Shown here: positions 30,531 through 41,621 of the stretch, in pieces | How the letters are laid out: each line of letters begins with the position of its first letter | Position numbering within the stretch: the first letter of the stretch is position 1 | Assembly: GCA_014529385.2 (NCBI GenBank) | Contig: CM043944.1 | Span: 180,443,740-180,503,739, forward strand | Direction: 5' to 3' | Origin: Adiantum capillus-veneris | Taxonomy: Eukaryota > Streptophyta > Polypodiopsida > Polypodiales > Pteridaceae | Length of the DNA: 60,000 bases | Notes under the pieces: generated by a model | Told to the model about the DNA's origin: nothing | Databases searched by the model: none | The model's input: only the letters and a program-made list of their open reading frames with translations | Position numbers and translations under genes: made by a program

Positions 30531-32184
30531 CTTCTTTCCTTTCTTGTCTTCCTTGTCTTCAGAATCAGCTGGCCTTTTCTTTGTAGGACAGTTGTAAGCG
30601 ATGTGGCCAGGCTGCTCACATATAAAGCATTTGTTCTCTGTCCTCAGGACCTTCTTTTGCTCTTCTGACTTGCGAGGAAAACGTCTTTTCCATTTCTTTG
30701 CTGGTCCTTTTTCTGATTCAGCCGTAGCTTTGTCTTTCCCTGCGTTGGCCGACTCCTAAGTCCCTTTAGGAGCCTCATTGGGAACGTGCTTCTTGGCTGA
30801 ATTTTTCTTGCCTGATCCTGCCTTGACGCCAGTGTTAAATTCACAATCTTCTCCCTTGAGCAAACCATTGCCAGTGTTTGCTACCTCGATGAGCTGCGTC
30901 AAAGTAGTGACTTTGGTCTTTGTGCAGTATTTTCTCAATCCTTTGGGTAGGCCACAACAGTATTTTTCAATCTGTTCTGTCAATGGCACAAACCTATAGG
31001 AAGTTACTGGAAGTAGAGCTTTCCAAAACTTCCGATTGTAATCATCCAGATTTCTGCAAGTGGCAGCATTAAGCTGGTGCCATTCTGTCATGACATCTGC
31101 TTCGAAATCATCAGATAACCAAGCTGCTGCAAAAATCTGCTTGAAGTAAATCCATGTGGACGGAGCTTGCCCTTGAAGCAATAAAGTTGTCCACCATTGT
31201 CCCGCATTCCCTGTCAAGAAAGTGGCTGCCTTGCGGACCTTGGAAGCCTCTGTAAAGTTTCCCCCTGCATAGGCCTTGTCAAACTGCTGGAGGAATGAAA
31301 GAGCCTTCTTTCTGTCATCAAACCCTGTAAAGGTCGTGAATGACACACCTTTGCCACCTTCTTTGTACGGAGTTGGCCTCTCCAGCGGCGTTAAATTGTC
31401 ATATGGAAGTGACTGAAACATGGGAACACTATTAAGGTTCATCTGTGTTCCTTGGCCGCTATTAACTTGACCTGGAAATGCCATATTTGGCTGCTGATTT
31501 GTAATTCCAGCCATACCAAAATTTGCTTGTGGCATCCCAAATTGTCCCTGAGTGCTTTGAAACCCTGGTAGCATACCCGTGACACCATACATGGGGTTGG
31601 GCATCATCGTTTGAGCACCCCGAACACTGTTCCTGGCGTATAAAACTGATTTCCAGGTGCATGACCAGCCATGCTCTGAAATACCGATCCACCTCCAAAA
31701 TAGCCAGGGTGTACTGAAGGCGGTGGGAAGACTTGTTGCATAGCCTGTAAGTTGCTTCCCTGCCCATTAGAACCAGCTATAGGCTGCTGAAAGGTGGCGG
31801 GCTGAATTGGTACAGCTTGAAAAACTGGCATCTCAGCCACCTGTTCTTGCACCTTAGGCATACGTTGTGAGACTGCATGTTCTCCGTCAAGTGTACAGGC
31901 GTTTCCATTGACTGTGCGGTATGAATCACCTGTGTTCGAGCCTTAACAGGCTTTTGAATATGATCCAGTGACCCAACTTGCTGAGACGGAACAGGAGGTT
32001 GCAGAAAGGCTAAAAACCTTGGGTTCTGCATTACTTGTGTGAACATAGCCACAGCAGTAGCCAACTGGGTCCTGAATATATCATCATCAGTCTGTGGTGG
32101 TCTTGAGGACTCACCCACTTCATGTGTCTGTTGACCCTGTGAAGAGGAAACCTCTTCAGTCACATCATCTGGTCTGTCAGCCAT
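30531..32184 (-). pseudogene. gag: Family-E gag
   Basis: The start is set at MADRPDD (32,184), which matches the MADKGKG start of family G. A Pro/Gln/Gly-rich N-terminus is followed by the gag core (FTTFTGFDDRKKALSFLQQF … WWTTLLLQGQAPSTWIYF … EQIEKYCCGLPKG) and a CCHC knuckle (CFICEQPGHIAYNC, about 30,590-30,640). Compared with family G the frame is broken at about 31,875 and again at about 31,610 (in a G run). A TAG stop (30,758-30,756) lies in frame between the core and the knuckle. Homology continues through all three breaks, so they are recent. Confidence 0.85.
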
Positions 32185-32277
32185 AATTACAATTCCCTGT
32201 GTCTCGTCTATGATCCCTGTGTCTTCAAGCCCAAAACTGACCAAGGCTCACTTCTATGGGAAAAAGTGATTTAATCC

Positions 32278-32291
32278 CGTCGATGGAACCA
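32278..32291 (-). other. Primer-binding site of element E
   Basis: On the minus strand TGGTTCCATCGACG follows the LTR end TTTCA directly. It differs from the TGGTATCAGAGC used by families B, C and D. I cannot name the tRNA. Family G has a similar TGGTTCTGTTGCCG at 50,839. Confidence 0.75.
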
Positions 32292-33767
32292 TGAAACCGG
32301 CCTGTTCAATCCAAAAAGGGCGGTAGACTTTACTTTAAACCTTGATTTAGCTTTCACCCATTATTAGTCGTCTATTTTACCTGTACTTTCAAGACACAAC
32401 AAAGGGGAGAGGGATACAGGCTGCTAGATTGCACCTGTATGAGTAGACGGACACCAGATTGGCCCCTAACTTAGGCGCCCTTTCGGTATTTCTTTATTGT
32501 TCAAAAGAGGGAATAAACGCTGTGGTTCCCTACAAGCTGCCCCGCACAAACTCGGCTGAATTTCCACTGTTCCAGCCTGATTTCGGCAGCATAACTGTAC
32601 TAGAACCCTTCACGGTCAGTATTCCCACGCATTGACCGACTTTCCCGACGCATACGGGCACTTTGCAAAACCTGGCGAGAATCTGCAGCACGCTGAATTC
32701 TCTGTTTTCAGCCCTGAAAATGCGCCAGATCGCCTATACAGCGGTCCCCTTGCGTCCCCGAACCTCCTGGGGGTATTAGGGTCCGTTTAGGGCCAAAACC
32801 CTAAACCTGCAAAAATACACAGCAGGCTGTAATTCACTGTTTCGGGCTCCGTTTCGCGTGCCGGTCGCATCCCTAGCAAGTCCTCGAGCTCCCGCACCTG
32901 TAGGGCTACTTGCCCTTTGAATCGGACGAGATTTCTGGCGTGAAACCTCTCCGAATTCACCTGTACCTGCGGGGGGATTAGCCGCTAGCTAATCCAGTAC
33001 CTGTGCAAGAGGCTCTTGCCTCGGCAATCGCGCATGAACCCACACAACTGTACATTGGTCAAATGAAAAGCCCACTAGAGGGGCATAACATACTGCCAAA
33101 GGGGGAGAGAGAGGGCAGTGCGTAGCGTGCAGGGCATCACTCCTGGCACCGCACTGTGCATAAGAGGGAAAGCAAGCACTCCATAGCTCTTAACCTGTGA
33201 CAGAGACTTGCAAAATGAGCCTCCCAGCTATAAATCACGTTTTTGCCTTCTCTATAAGTAGTAAACTGGCCTCAGAGTGCCAAGTGTCACTCATTTGTGC
33301 ATTTTCCCGCTTTAGACCCTCGGGTCTAAAAATATCTCACCTGCAGCCTCTGTTGACTTGGCCACAGAGTAACAAAATGATCCCCATGTCAAACTGCACG
33401 TAATGACGTGAAGACATTTTCAGGTCCCAAAATAGCAGTTCCCTAAATTTTAGGAGATGCTGCCATTATATCTTTCTAGGTCATCCGACCCTCTTTGTAC
33501 ACTGTGGCCACATCCAAAACTGAAATGTAGCCTCTGTAGCAAAGGATTCCACTTTGGCTAGTCAATGACCCCACTTGGCTAACCATAGTCCTTGTCCAAC
33601 CTTAGTGCTCTCTTGCCCTCAGGCCTGGACTCCCTCTGGACAGTTCCACACTAGCTATGCAATGCAGGGCAGTTAGATTTCCCGAGGGGTGTTTCCAAAA
33701 AGTGAAAGTAAATAGATAATAAGAAAGAAATCAACAAAAAGGATAGATAGTAGTCACACGCTGGTGA

Positions 33768-33769
<2 letters not shown>
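32292..33769 (-). repeat. Family-E 5' LTR
   Basis: This 1,478-bp LTR is nearly identical to the copy at 25,075-26,551. Differences seen: CCCC versus CCC in the shared block (about 32,478), ACTCTG versus ACGCTG (about 32,518), and one extra G (about 33,105) and one extra C (about 33,571). Confidence 0.96.
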
Positions 33770-33825
<56 letters not shown>

Positions 33826-34096
33826 GCCTTCTTTTGCTTATCTCGTTTGTGTAGATCTCATGGCCATGGGGACTTATGATTTTTCGAAGTTTAAAATGCT
33901 TCATCTTGAAAAAATTTGAAAAATCTCAGCCTCATCTCTCTCTCTCTCTCTCTCTCTCAGAGAGAGAAAAAATTGGTTCGTGGGGTACTGAATTAAGGAC
34001 GGCAAGGTCAGACAAGAGGGTTTTGGTGTGGGCAGGGGCTGAGGCTGCGATAGTTTCCAATCTTGTGCTCCTTTGTGAGGTCAAATCTTATTGGGA
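33770..34096. other. CT microsatellite and unrecognised sequence
   Basis: The TSD CTCTC opens a (CT)n tract of about 48 bp. The sequence after it contains a (CT)n directly followed by (GA)n (about 33,937-33,967) that can fold as a hairpin. An open frame (33,876-34,100) encodes nothing I can recognise. Confidence 0.6.
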
Positions 34097-34338
34097 ATGA
34101 TTAATACAAAAAGAAATACCGAAAGGGGCGCCAGTCTTTGGGGCCAATATCTCTAGGCACGGAACTCGCCGGGCCAGTGCATATCTATGTGATCTGTGAA
34201 TTGTTTTGAAGTGGTTATTTGGTGCTGTCGCGATTGATTCTTGACTTGGAGTGTCCAAGTTTGTTACAGTGGTATCAGAGCACGGACCGATTTCTCTTCT
34301 ACGGGAAATCCTATCCCAAATTTTTTTCTGCGGCACCT

Positions 34339-35800
34339 ATGGCTTCACGCAAGGATCAGTCAACTCTCTCTGCATCTGGAGATTGCGGGCAGGGATCACA
34401 ACGAAGATTTACTGAGAGAGTATGGCCCACCTCGGCCTACTCAGGTGGAGCAAAGAGAGATGAAGCGTCGTCATATTGATCGGCGATGCAACAAAGATGA
34501 TGCTCAGTTTTGCGAAGGATCCAAAATTGGCAAAATATATGAGCAGAGACTTTTTTCAGAAAGTGCATGCACAGTGACAGAAAAACCACTACACCACCAC
34601 TGAAACCCGCTCTCAAGAAACCAGCTGATCACAAACAGTATTCAGAGAAGGAATTGCAAGAGGTGGTTGATGCACGGATTGCTCAGCTTTTTGGCGCAAA
34701 AGAAAGCCAAAAAGCACGGGAAAAAAGTAGAAGAAAAGCACTGATTTCCCGGGATATTTGGGTCGTCAGTCAACTTTTGACAAGGCAAAGAAACAGAAGA
34801 AGCGTGTTCGATTTGAAGTTCTTCTTCTTCTTCTTCTTCTTCTGACAGTTTTTCTAGCTCTTCAGATTCGAGCGAAGAAGACAGAAAAGGTAAAAGCGAA
34901 GCAAGAAACAAAGCTTTGGAAAGGGCAAGAAAAAGGCAAAGAAGGCTGAATCTGCCCAGAGCCTGATAGTTCTACTGAGGACTTGTCTACTGACAGCTCA
35001 GATTCTGATGATGGAAACTTCTATGCGAACAAGAAGGTTTTTACAAAGCCAACCAGTATGACTTTCTCGAAGATAAAAGCAAGAAAGTCCGAGAGTTTAA
35101 GGAAGGTGCATCTAGATCAAGTTTGATACTTTTTCGGGATACTCGGATGCTTCGAAGGCTTCGTCTTTTTTACAGCAGTTTGACATTTGCTTCCGCGGGA
35201 GGACGCTATTCAGAGCACTCAAAGTTCGCAGGGCTACCTCTTACCTTAAGGGGAATGCTCGTACTTGGTGGGTCCACACTTCTTTTAAACAAGACTGTGC
35301 CAGTTAAATGGCTGAAATTTAAAAGTGTTTTTATTTCTTCTTGGTTGACGCAAGAATATGAACGAGATATACGAGCTGCTTGGAACCATCTTCGGATGAC
35401 TAAGAAAGATACAATCAATGCTTATTGTGAAAGATTTTGGAGCTCTTTTTTAACCCGCCTCTTCATTCAAGAAGATCACGTTCAGAGAACAAATTGAGCG
35501 GTTCACCTTGGGTCTAATACAGAGATCCGAGACCACTGCTTGGAGCAGAAGTCAACTTCTATTCAGGAGTTGATGAGTCATGCGAAGCGGGTCTTTGCCA
35601 TTCACTCTGGCAGTCTGACTTACCCCACAGTTGAGAAATGACACAATGAGCCGAACAGACTTCTGGGAATGAAAGTAGAAAGAAAAAGAGCAACCCAGAG
35701 AAAAAGGATGCACGACCCAAGCTTACTTCTCAGGAGCGAGCTCGATTCATCAAGGAGGGGAAGTGCTTTGGATGCGGGGAACAGGGACACATCTCCGCGA
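34339..35800 (+). pseudogene. Element-F gag
   Basis: A start at ATG 34,339 (MASRKDQSTL) is plausible. Later blocks include a (TTC)n run (about 34,819-34,845) that in frame encodes a poly-Ser stretch, the gag core (SSLILFRDTRMLRRLRLFYSSL … LSAAWNHLRMTKKDTINAY-like, 35,123-35,497) and the knuckle CFGCGEQGHISAKC (about 35,764-35,805). Many frame changes break it. A 21-bp unit (GATAAGGACGACGACAGGCC) is duplicated in tandem at about 35,835-35,876. Confidence 0.8.
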
Positions 35801-35899
35801 AGTGCCCTAAGAAGGCACAGAAAGAACAGAATGATAAGGACGACGACAGGCCTGATAAGGACGACGACAGGCCTGAGAGTTCGAGAGCAACTAAGGAAC

Positions 35900-38180
35900 G
35901 TGGACGAAAAGGCAAGGTTGAAAACAGGACTGGTTCTAGATTGTGTGGGTACCAATCTCGACACCATGGAGAGAGTACAGAACTTTACCGAGCTTGGGGC
36001 AAAGTGAGATCAAAAGGCCCTGGTTTTCTTTAATGGAGGAGCCAAGGCCAACTTCATTTCACCGGAATTGGCTGCGCGGCTCGAGATTACTCCCGATCGG
36101 ATGGGACCACTTGCAGAGGTAGTTCTAGCGGCACTCGGCAGGGACGTAGCCATTTACACCTGTCTTTGGCAAACTTCGGTTGCATTGTCAGGGGTAATTG
36201 GGGCATGAGGACTTCTTCATAATGCCTTTGGAGGGTTGTGATATTCTCTTAGGGATTCCCTGGTACCACAAGAACAACGCCGTGGTCGATTATCCGGCGA
36301 GAAGAAAAGCGACTTTGACTACAGAAAAGGGCAGAAACAATTGTACTTGATATTTAACTGAAGGGTGAGTATGTCCCTATTGTATCGGCTTCGGCCATTC
36401 AAAATTAATGAAATCCAGTCTGTTTGTTTACTCGATCTTTATGAAAGAATTGAGCGATAAGGATAGGACAAATATGTCTAAATGATAAAGAACGCCAAGA
36501 TTTTTCCTCTCACGTCGATTGCTTCTCAGAGGGCCTACCAGGAGAGTTACTCCCTGCTCGTCTTGAAGATCATACCATTGATTTGATACCTGGAAGCACA
36601 CCACCGAACCGGCCACCTTACCGTGTGAGCCGAGCACAAAACAAAGAGATTATGAACCAAGTGAAAGACCTCCTGGAAAAGGGTCTTGTCCAGCCTAGTA
36701 CTTCACGGTATTGGTCTCCAGTGTTGTTGGTCTTGAAGAAAGACGGATCTTGGAGGATGTGTTATTGATTATAGAGCTCTCAACAAAATCACCATCAAGA
36801 ATAGATTTCCGATTCATAGGATCGATGATATACTCGACAGGTTACAAGGATCCTCATGTTTTAGCAGGATTGACGTGAAGAGTGGATATCATTACATCCG
36901 AATCGCGTTGGGAGACGTCTACAAGACAGCCTTTCGGAACTACTTTTGAGTTATTTGAGTTTTTGGTGATGCCTTTTGGCTTAACCAATGCTCTTGCGAC
37001 ATTTTAACCGGATGATTGACATGATTTTTCGAGAGTATAGACTATTTGTTGGCACTTTCTTTGACGAATTCATTGTTTATCCAAGAATGAGCAGAACACA
37101 GAGATCATCTGCTACAGGTCTTTCAGGCATTACGAGATTACAAGTTAGTGATTAATGCAAAGAAAAGTGAATTTTTCCTACCAAAGATACACTTTTTGGG
37201 CACATTGTCTCAGTAGTATTGGAGTGCAAATGGACCCGGCCAAGATAGAGACTATCCGTGATTGGCCTGATTTGAAGATGTCCATGAAGTTAGAAGCTTC
37301 TTGGGACTGTGTTCGTACTACAGGCGGTTCATACGAAAGTTTGCAGAGGTTGCTTCCCTTTGCATCGTCTTGACACAGAAAGGAGTCCCTTTCCTCGTTA
37401 GGGATCCACAGAGGTGACTACCTTTCAGACATTGAAAAGAGAAATTGACTACGGGACCAGGTTTGACTTTGCCGGACTTGCAGAAGTCATTTGAAGTATA
37501 TTGTGATGCTTGTGGTCATAGTCTGGTGCGGTCTTGATGCAAGAAGGACATGTCATTGCTTACGAGAGCCAATTGTTCTCTAGGCTGGAGATGACATCAC
37601 AGATGTATGAGAAAGAGCTTTTGGCGGTTATCCATGCTCTTACTCAGTGGCGGCATTACCTACTCGGAGCGGATTTTACTGTCTTTACAGACCATCAGAG
37701 TTTGCGCTACTCTTGTCACAGAAGTAGCTTTCGGAAAAGTAGATGCGGTGGGCGAACATCTTGTCCCAGTTTCACTTCCAGATTGTCCATGTGCAGGGAA
37801 AAAGAAGGTGGTGGCAGATGCTTTGTCTCGGAAGCCATTGGTTCTGGCTATTTCCGCGATACATCATAGGAGCTTCGAGGATATGGTCGATCAGTATGCC
37901 ACAGATACAGATTTTGCAGATATTTTCACACGGATACGGGATGTGGAGACAATAGCTGGATACTCCCTTCGGGAAGGCTACTTGATGAAAAAGACTATGT
38001 TGTGCGTTACACAGCCGTTGCGGGAAAAAGGTTATGACTGAATGCCATTGTCCACCTTTTACGGGTCACCGCGGCATTGCTACCACCATGAAGGGGGTAG
38101 AGAGATACTTCTTTTGGCCGAGACTCAAAAAGGATGTGGAAGAGTTTGTGCGCAGTTGCTTAGTATGCCAGAAGGTCAAG
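35900..38180 (+). pseudogene. Element-F protease and pol remnant
   Basis: Protease motifs appear in shifting frames at about 36,000-36,280 (the FF.GGAKANFISPELAARLEI region). RT starts near 36,583 (PPNRPPYRVSRAQNKEIMNQ) and keeps the [11 protein letters not shown] block. The active site reads TFFDEFIVY, so the second Asp is Glu. RNase H (YESQLFSRLEMTSQMYEKELLAV, 37,534-37,690) and the HHCC domain (GHRGIATTMKG, CLVCQ, 38,034-38,180) end the element. Several frame breaks here are single-base homopolymer differences from the inverted copy at 59,224-60,000, whose frames are longer. Confidence 0.83.
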
Positions 38181-38424
38181 TGTACAGACTTGGACACTCC
38201 AAGTCAAGAATCAACCGCGACAGCACCAAATAACCACTTCAAAAACAATTCACAGATCACAATAGATTTGCACTGGCCCGGCGGAGTTCCGTGCCTAGAG
38301 ATATTGGCCCCAAAGACTGGCGCCCCTTTCGGTATTTCTTTTTAAATTAATCAGATCAAAGTACAAGAGAGTGGCTAGGGTTTCACTCTCAGACTCTGCG
38401 TCCAGATGCTTTGAGAAGTGAAGC
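38181..38424 (-). repeat. Family-C LTR 3' fragment (antisense)
   Basis: It holds the last 244 bp of a family-C LTR, from the CGCAGAGTCTGAGAG motif to …CCAAGTCTGTACA, with the shared block at 38,319-38,344. U3 is missing. It abuts element F on one side and the family-G LTR on the other. Confidence 0.88.
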
Positions 38425-39895
38425 TGAAACCGGGCCGTAGGGCGGTAGGCGTTGGCTTTCACCCGAAATTCTTTACTTAAGACACACACGCACAGAGCAC
38501 TTTGCAAAGAGAACCTGCGACGGGAATTAACACTTGAATACACACAGCTCGGAAGCTAGAATGCTCCGAGCAGACACTGACAACCTGCAGGCCCCAAAAT
38601 TGGCGCCCCTTTCGGTATTTCTTTATTCCTTAGGAGGGTAAAGTACAAAGAAGAGTCCTGGGAATCCTGTGACTGTATCCCACTAGATACCGCCTGTTTT
38701 GGCCAAATTTCGGCAGCATAACAGCCCCAAAACTTGCGCGAAACCAATTCCCCTGCTGAAACTCGCTTCTACTGGCGTATACCCTCTGATTCCTACCCAA
38801 AAACAGTAAATTCAGCACGCTGTATTTACTGGTTTTTGCCCTGTTTTCAGCCCCAAACAGTCCCCTAACTGTTCTTTGCCAGTGGGGCACGATTCCCAAT
38901 GGTCCTGGCGTCCGTATGGCTGAAAAACAGTAAAATTACAGCGCATACACAGCGCTGATTTTGCACATGTACGGTGAGGTTATGACCCTCACCAGTGCCT
39001 GCTTTGGAGCAGCAGCTAGCTACCCCTGTTCCTGCTCAAGGAGGCTCTTGCCTCAGCACAAAAGCATGAACCCACACAACTGTACATCAGTCAAATGAGT
39101 AGCCCTCTTGTGGGGCATTACATAACTGCACGTAGGGGAGAGAGAGAGCAGTGTGTAGTATGCAGGGCATCATCACTCCTAGCACCACACTGTACATGAG
39201 AGGGAAAGGAAGCACTCCATAGCTCTTAACCTGTGACAAATTGCAAATGAAGCCTCTCCCAGCTTAAAAATCAGCGCCCATTTTCTGTAGGAGGAAAGTC
39301 CATGGAAAACTGACACTTGGCGCATTTTCAAGCATTTTCCCGTCTTTCGGGTTTCGCCGCTTAAAATATCCTGACCGGTTTGCCCAGTTGACTTCGCGGC
39401 AGAGTTGTAATATGTTCCCCTAGTCATACCGGAGAGGGATGACGAACACACACCCATTCACGGCCAAATAGCAGTTCCCTAAATTTTAGGAGATGCTTCC
39501 GTTGGGCTCTCACTGGTCTTTTGACTGGGACCGCATCCAAAAGTGCAATGTGGCCCAACTGTTGGATACTTTTTGTTGGTGGTCCCACCTTGACTTTACG
39601 CTTTAATTGAGTTCACTTCCTAGTATCCACCAACTTACTAAGTGCGACGGAGGGACCTATATGATCTTGCTCTGAGCCTAGACATCCTCTTACCATACGA
39701 ATTCCGGTGCCGACCACTTTCCGTCTGCGGGTGAATCTACCGTTCACATAGGCCATACAATGTCCGACCGTTTGCTACTTCAAAAAGAGGGTCTCAAAAC
39801 AAATAAAATAAACCCATTGGAAAGAAACCAACAACCAAGGTTAGCAGTTGCCACATCTTTGTGACATGGTTAATAACTGCCATGTCCTCGTGACA
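38425..39895 (-). repeat. Family-G LTR (antisense)
   Basis: On the minus strand it runs TGTCACGAGGACATGG … GGCCCGGTTTCA (1,471 bp), preceded by the PPT TCAAGAGGGGGG (39,908-39,897). It is therefore a 3' LTR whose internal region is missing. It matches the 3' LTR of element G (57,520-58,980) better than that element's 5' LTR at the sites I compared (for example GGCAAGAGCC versus GGCAACAGCC). Confidence 0.9.
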
Positions 39896-39908
39896 TACCC
39901 CCCTCTTG

Positions 39909-40054
39909 AGAAAAGGCAGGCGGGGGGGGGGGGATCCTGCGAGCTCACAACAAGCAACAACGGAGGGGCAGCATTGGGAATGAGCAAGCGCACGAGGCAC
40001 GCTGAAGAGGCGAAGCGGACAGGGATGCAGAGGAGGTTTTGACAGGGTTCTCTC

Positions 40055-40103
<49 letters not shown>

Positions 40104-40405
40104 CACACACTGGACATTTGATGCATCTGATGATGATGTAGCCGATTGGTCTCATACATCTTTTGGAGAAGTAATAAACATTCCATTTCTCCACGCTCGT
40201 TGCTGAAATCCCCCCTCCCCGGGCCCCGGGTCATGCTGCCCGCCGCATTGCCCTCCCCTTCCAGCTCCTGTTTTTTCTTCCCCTCAGCCCATTGCCGGGC
40301 TCCCTTGCAAGTACCGAGCAGCCCAAATCCTTCCCCCCCCTCCCCCCCTTTGGCCACCGGTTGTCTAGTTTCAACTTCCTGCCGGGGTGACTAGCCGCCT
40401 CTGGG
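39909..40405 (+). other. LINE leader or unknown, with (CT)n
   Basis: It includes a G12 run (about 39,923-39,934), a (CT)n tract (about 40,053-40,101) and C-rich sequence. I see no coding motif. It may be the 5' part of the LINE whose ORF1 follows. Confidence 0.4.
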
Positions 40406-40835
40406 TTGGTCAGCAAGGTGCCCCCCTTCGTCATCTTCGCAATACCTCAACCCTGGGGTTTCTTCACAGCAGCAGCCACATGGAGGATTCTACTCCACCT
40501 GAGAGGTACTCACATAAAGTCCCCCTCACCCAACCCCGCAGAACCCGCCATCCAACTTGCACTCATGCAAACGGAGCAAGTAAGCCTTGCAACAGACGTG
40601 GAGCGCTTGGAGGCCACCTCTATTATCCACAGGATTATCAGTTTCCGACCTAGCAAAGGCAAGGTGTGCAACCTCCTTCGAGCATGCCTTCTCTCAGAAG
40701 CAAGAAAGATCATCGATGTACAATTTTCAGGCGTGGTTACTACCAGATCGAGTTAAAGACTCTCGAGATGGGGACCAAGGTCATTCCAATAAGACCCCTC
40801 GCCATCCGTGCAGTATGAGCTCACTTTCGACAGCG

Positions 40836-40913
40836 TGTCACGAGACGGGCACCACGTGCCAATGGAAAAGAACAGACTGAACAAACTTTAAGCACTTCAA
40901 TAACAATTGAACT

Positions 40914-41001
<88 letters not shown>

Positions 41002-41621
41002 ACGCGACACGGAGCGGTGGAACTCCACCCCAGAAAAGAACTCGCCCCAAACCTTCGCACCCCTTTCGGTATTTCTTTATATTACTTGAACTTAGTACAA
41101 TGACGGTACTCCAGACTCTGCACCTTCTCCAGGAAGCATGCCAAAGACTGAGCCCTCTGCACATATTTAAAGGCCCTTCACCTTAAAAAGCAGTTACATG
41201 AAAAGTTTTCAAACTCAAAAGCAACTAGGCCAAAAGCTTTCAGCACAAAAGCAAGAAAATCCGTACAGCCCTGCCACGTCAGCAACCAACGTGAAACATG
41301 GAAATCCGTACAATCATAAAATCCGGCAATTGGTACAATATGCCACGTCAGCAAGCCAGCACAAAATGCGAATTTCCGTACGATTTGCCATGTCAGCAGG
41401 CCAACGCAAAATGCAAAATTCCGTACAAGATGCCACGACATCAGCCTCTACGCTTTTTTGTATGTGTGTGTGTGGGCTGCTTTACTTTAGGCCCCATTGG
41501 ACCGGAACCTTAAGTTGGTTGGATCTTCTTCTGCTGCTTCTCTTAGGGTTTAGGCCCCTCGGCCGGGATCTACAAGTCGGCTCCGTTCTTCAGTGGCTTG
41601 ACACATCAGCAATTTGTGACA
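40836..41621 (-). mobile_element. Family-B solo LTR with (GA)n expansion
   Basis: On the minus strand it runs TGTCACAAATTGCTGA … CCCGTCTCGTGACA. Candidate TSD is CAGCG (40,831-40,835) versus CAGTG (41,622-41,626), one mismatch. A (GA)n tract of about 80 bp (40,919-41,000) replaces the 8-bp GAGAGAGA found at the same place in other copies. U3 has four or five TGACGTGGCA-like motifs (41,270-41,445). Confidence 0.85.
40919..41000 (+). repeat. (GA)n microsatellite inside an LTR
   Basis: About 41 GA units lie where the solo LTR at 2918-3555 and the LTR at 5827-6491 have only about four. This is a microsatellite expansion after the LTR copies diverged. Confidence 0.95.

Larger units (their letters stand above)
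25075..33769 (-). mobile_element. Family-E Ty3/gypsy chromovirus, full length and young
   Basis: On the minus strand it has a 5' LTR (33,769-32,292), PBS (32,291 downwards), gag, protease, RT, RNase H, integrase, chromodomain, a PPT (26,566-26,552) and a 3' LTR (26,551-25,075). CTCTC at 25,070-25,074 and 33,770-33,774 is the 5-bp TSD, inside a CT microsatellite. I count about four differences between the LTRs: one substitution and three single-base indels in homopolymers. Pol is intact, but gag and the gag-pol junction carry frame changes and a stop. Confidence 0.96.
34097..38180 (+). mobile_element. Family-C Ty3/gypsy element F, truncated at both ends
   Basis: It begins within a family-C LTR (34,097-34,268), followed by the PBS TGGTATCAGAGC (34,270), gag, protease, RT, RNase H and the integrase zinc domain. 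It stops abruptly at 38,180 (CLVCQKVK) where an antisense LTR-C end begins. From 37,403 onward the same sequence recurs inverted at the right edge of the window. Confidence 0.88.
37403..39908 (+). repeat. Left arm of a large inverted duplication
   Basis: This segment (family-C pol, antisense LTR-C fragment, antisense family-G LTR, PPT) is repeated in inverse orientation at 57,507-60,000, with the same internal junctions (…GGTCAAG|TGTACAG… and …GAAGC|TGAAACC…). Spot comparison shows only scattered substitutions and small indels. The right arm reaches the window edge, so the full length is unknown. Confidence 0.93.

Noticed and set aside
35120-35500. Possible host gene at 35,123-35,497
   Set aside because: The translation matches the gag core of family-C elements (WLTQEYERDIRAAWNHL, FWSSFLTRLF), also seen in H and I.
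38181-39895. Complete minus-strand element between the two LTR types
   Set aside because: The LTR-C fragment lacks U3 and the family-G LTR lacks an internal region; flanking bases (GAAGC and TACCC) are not a TSD.
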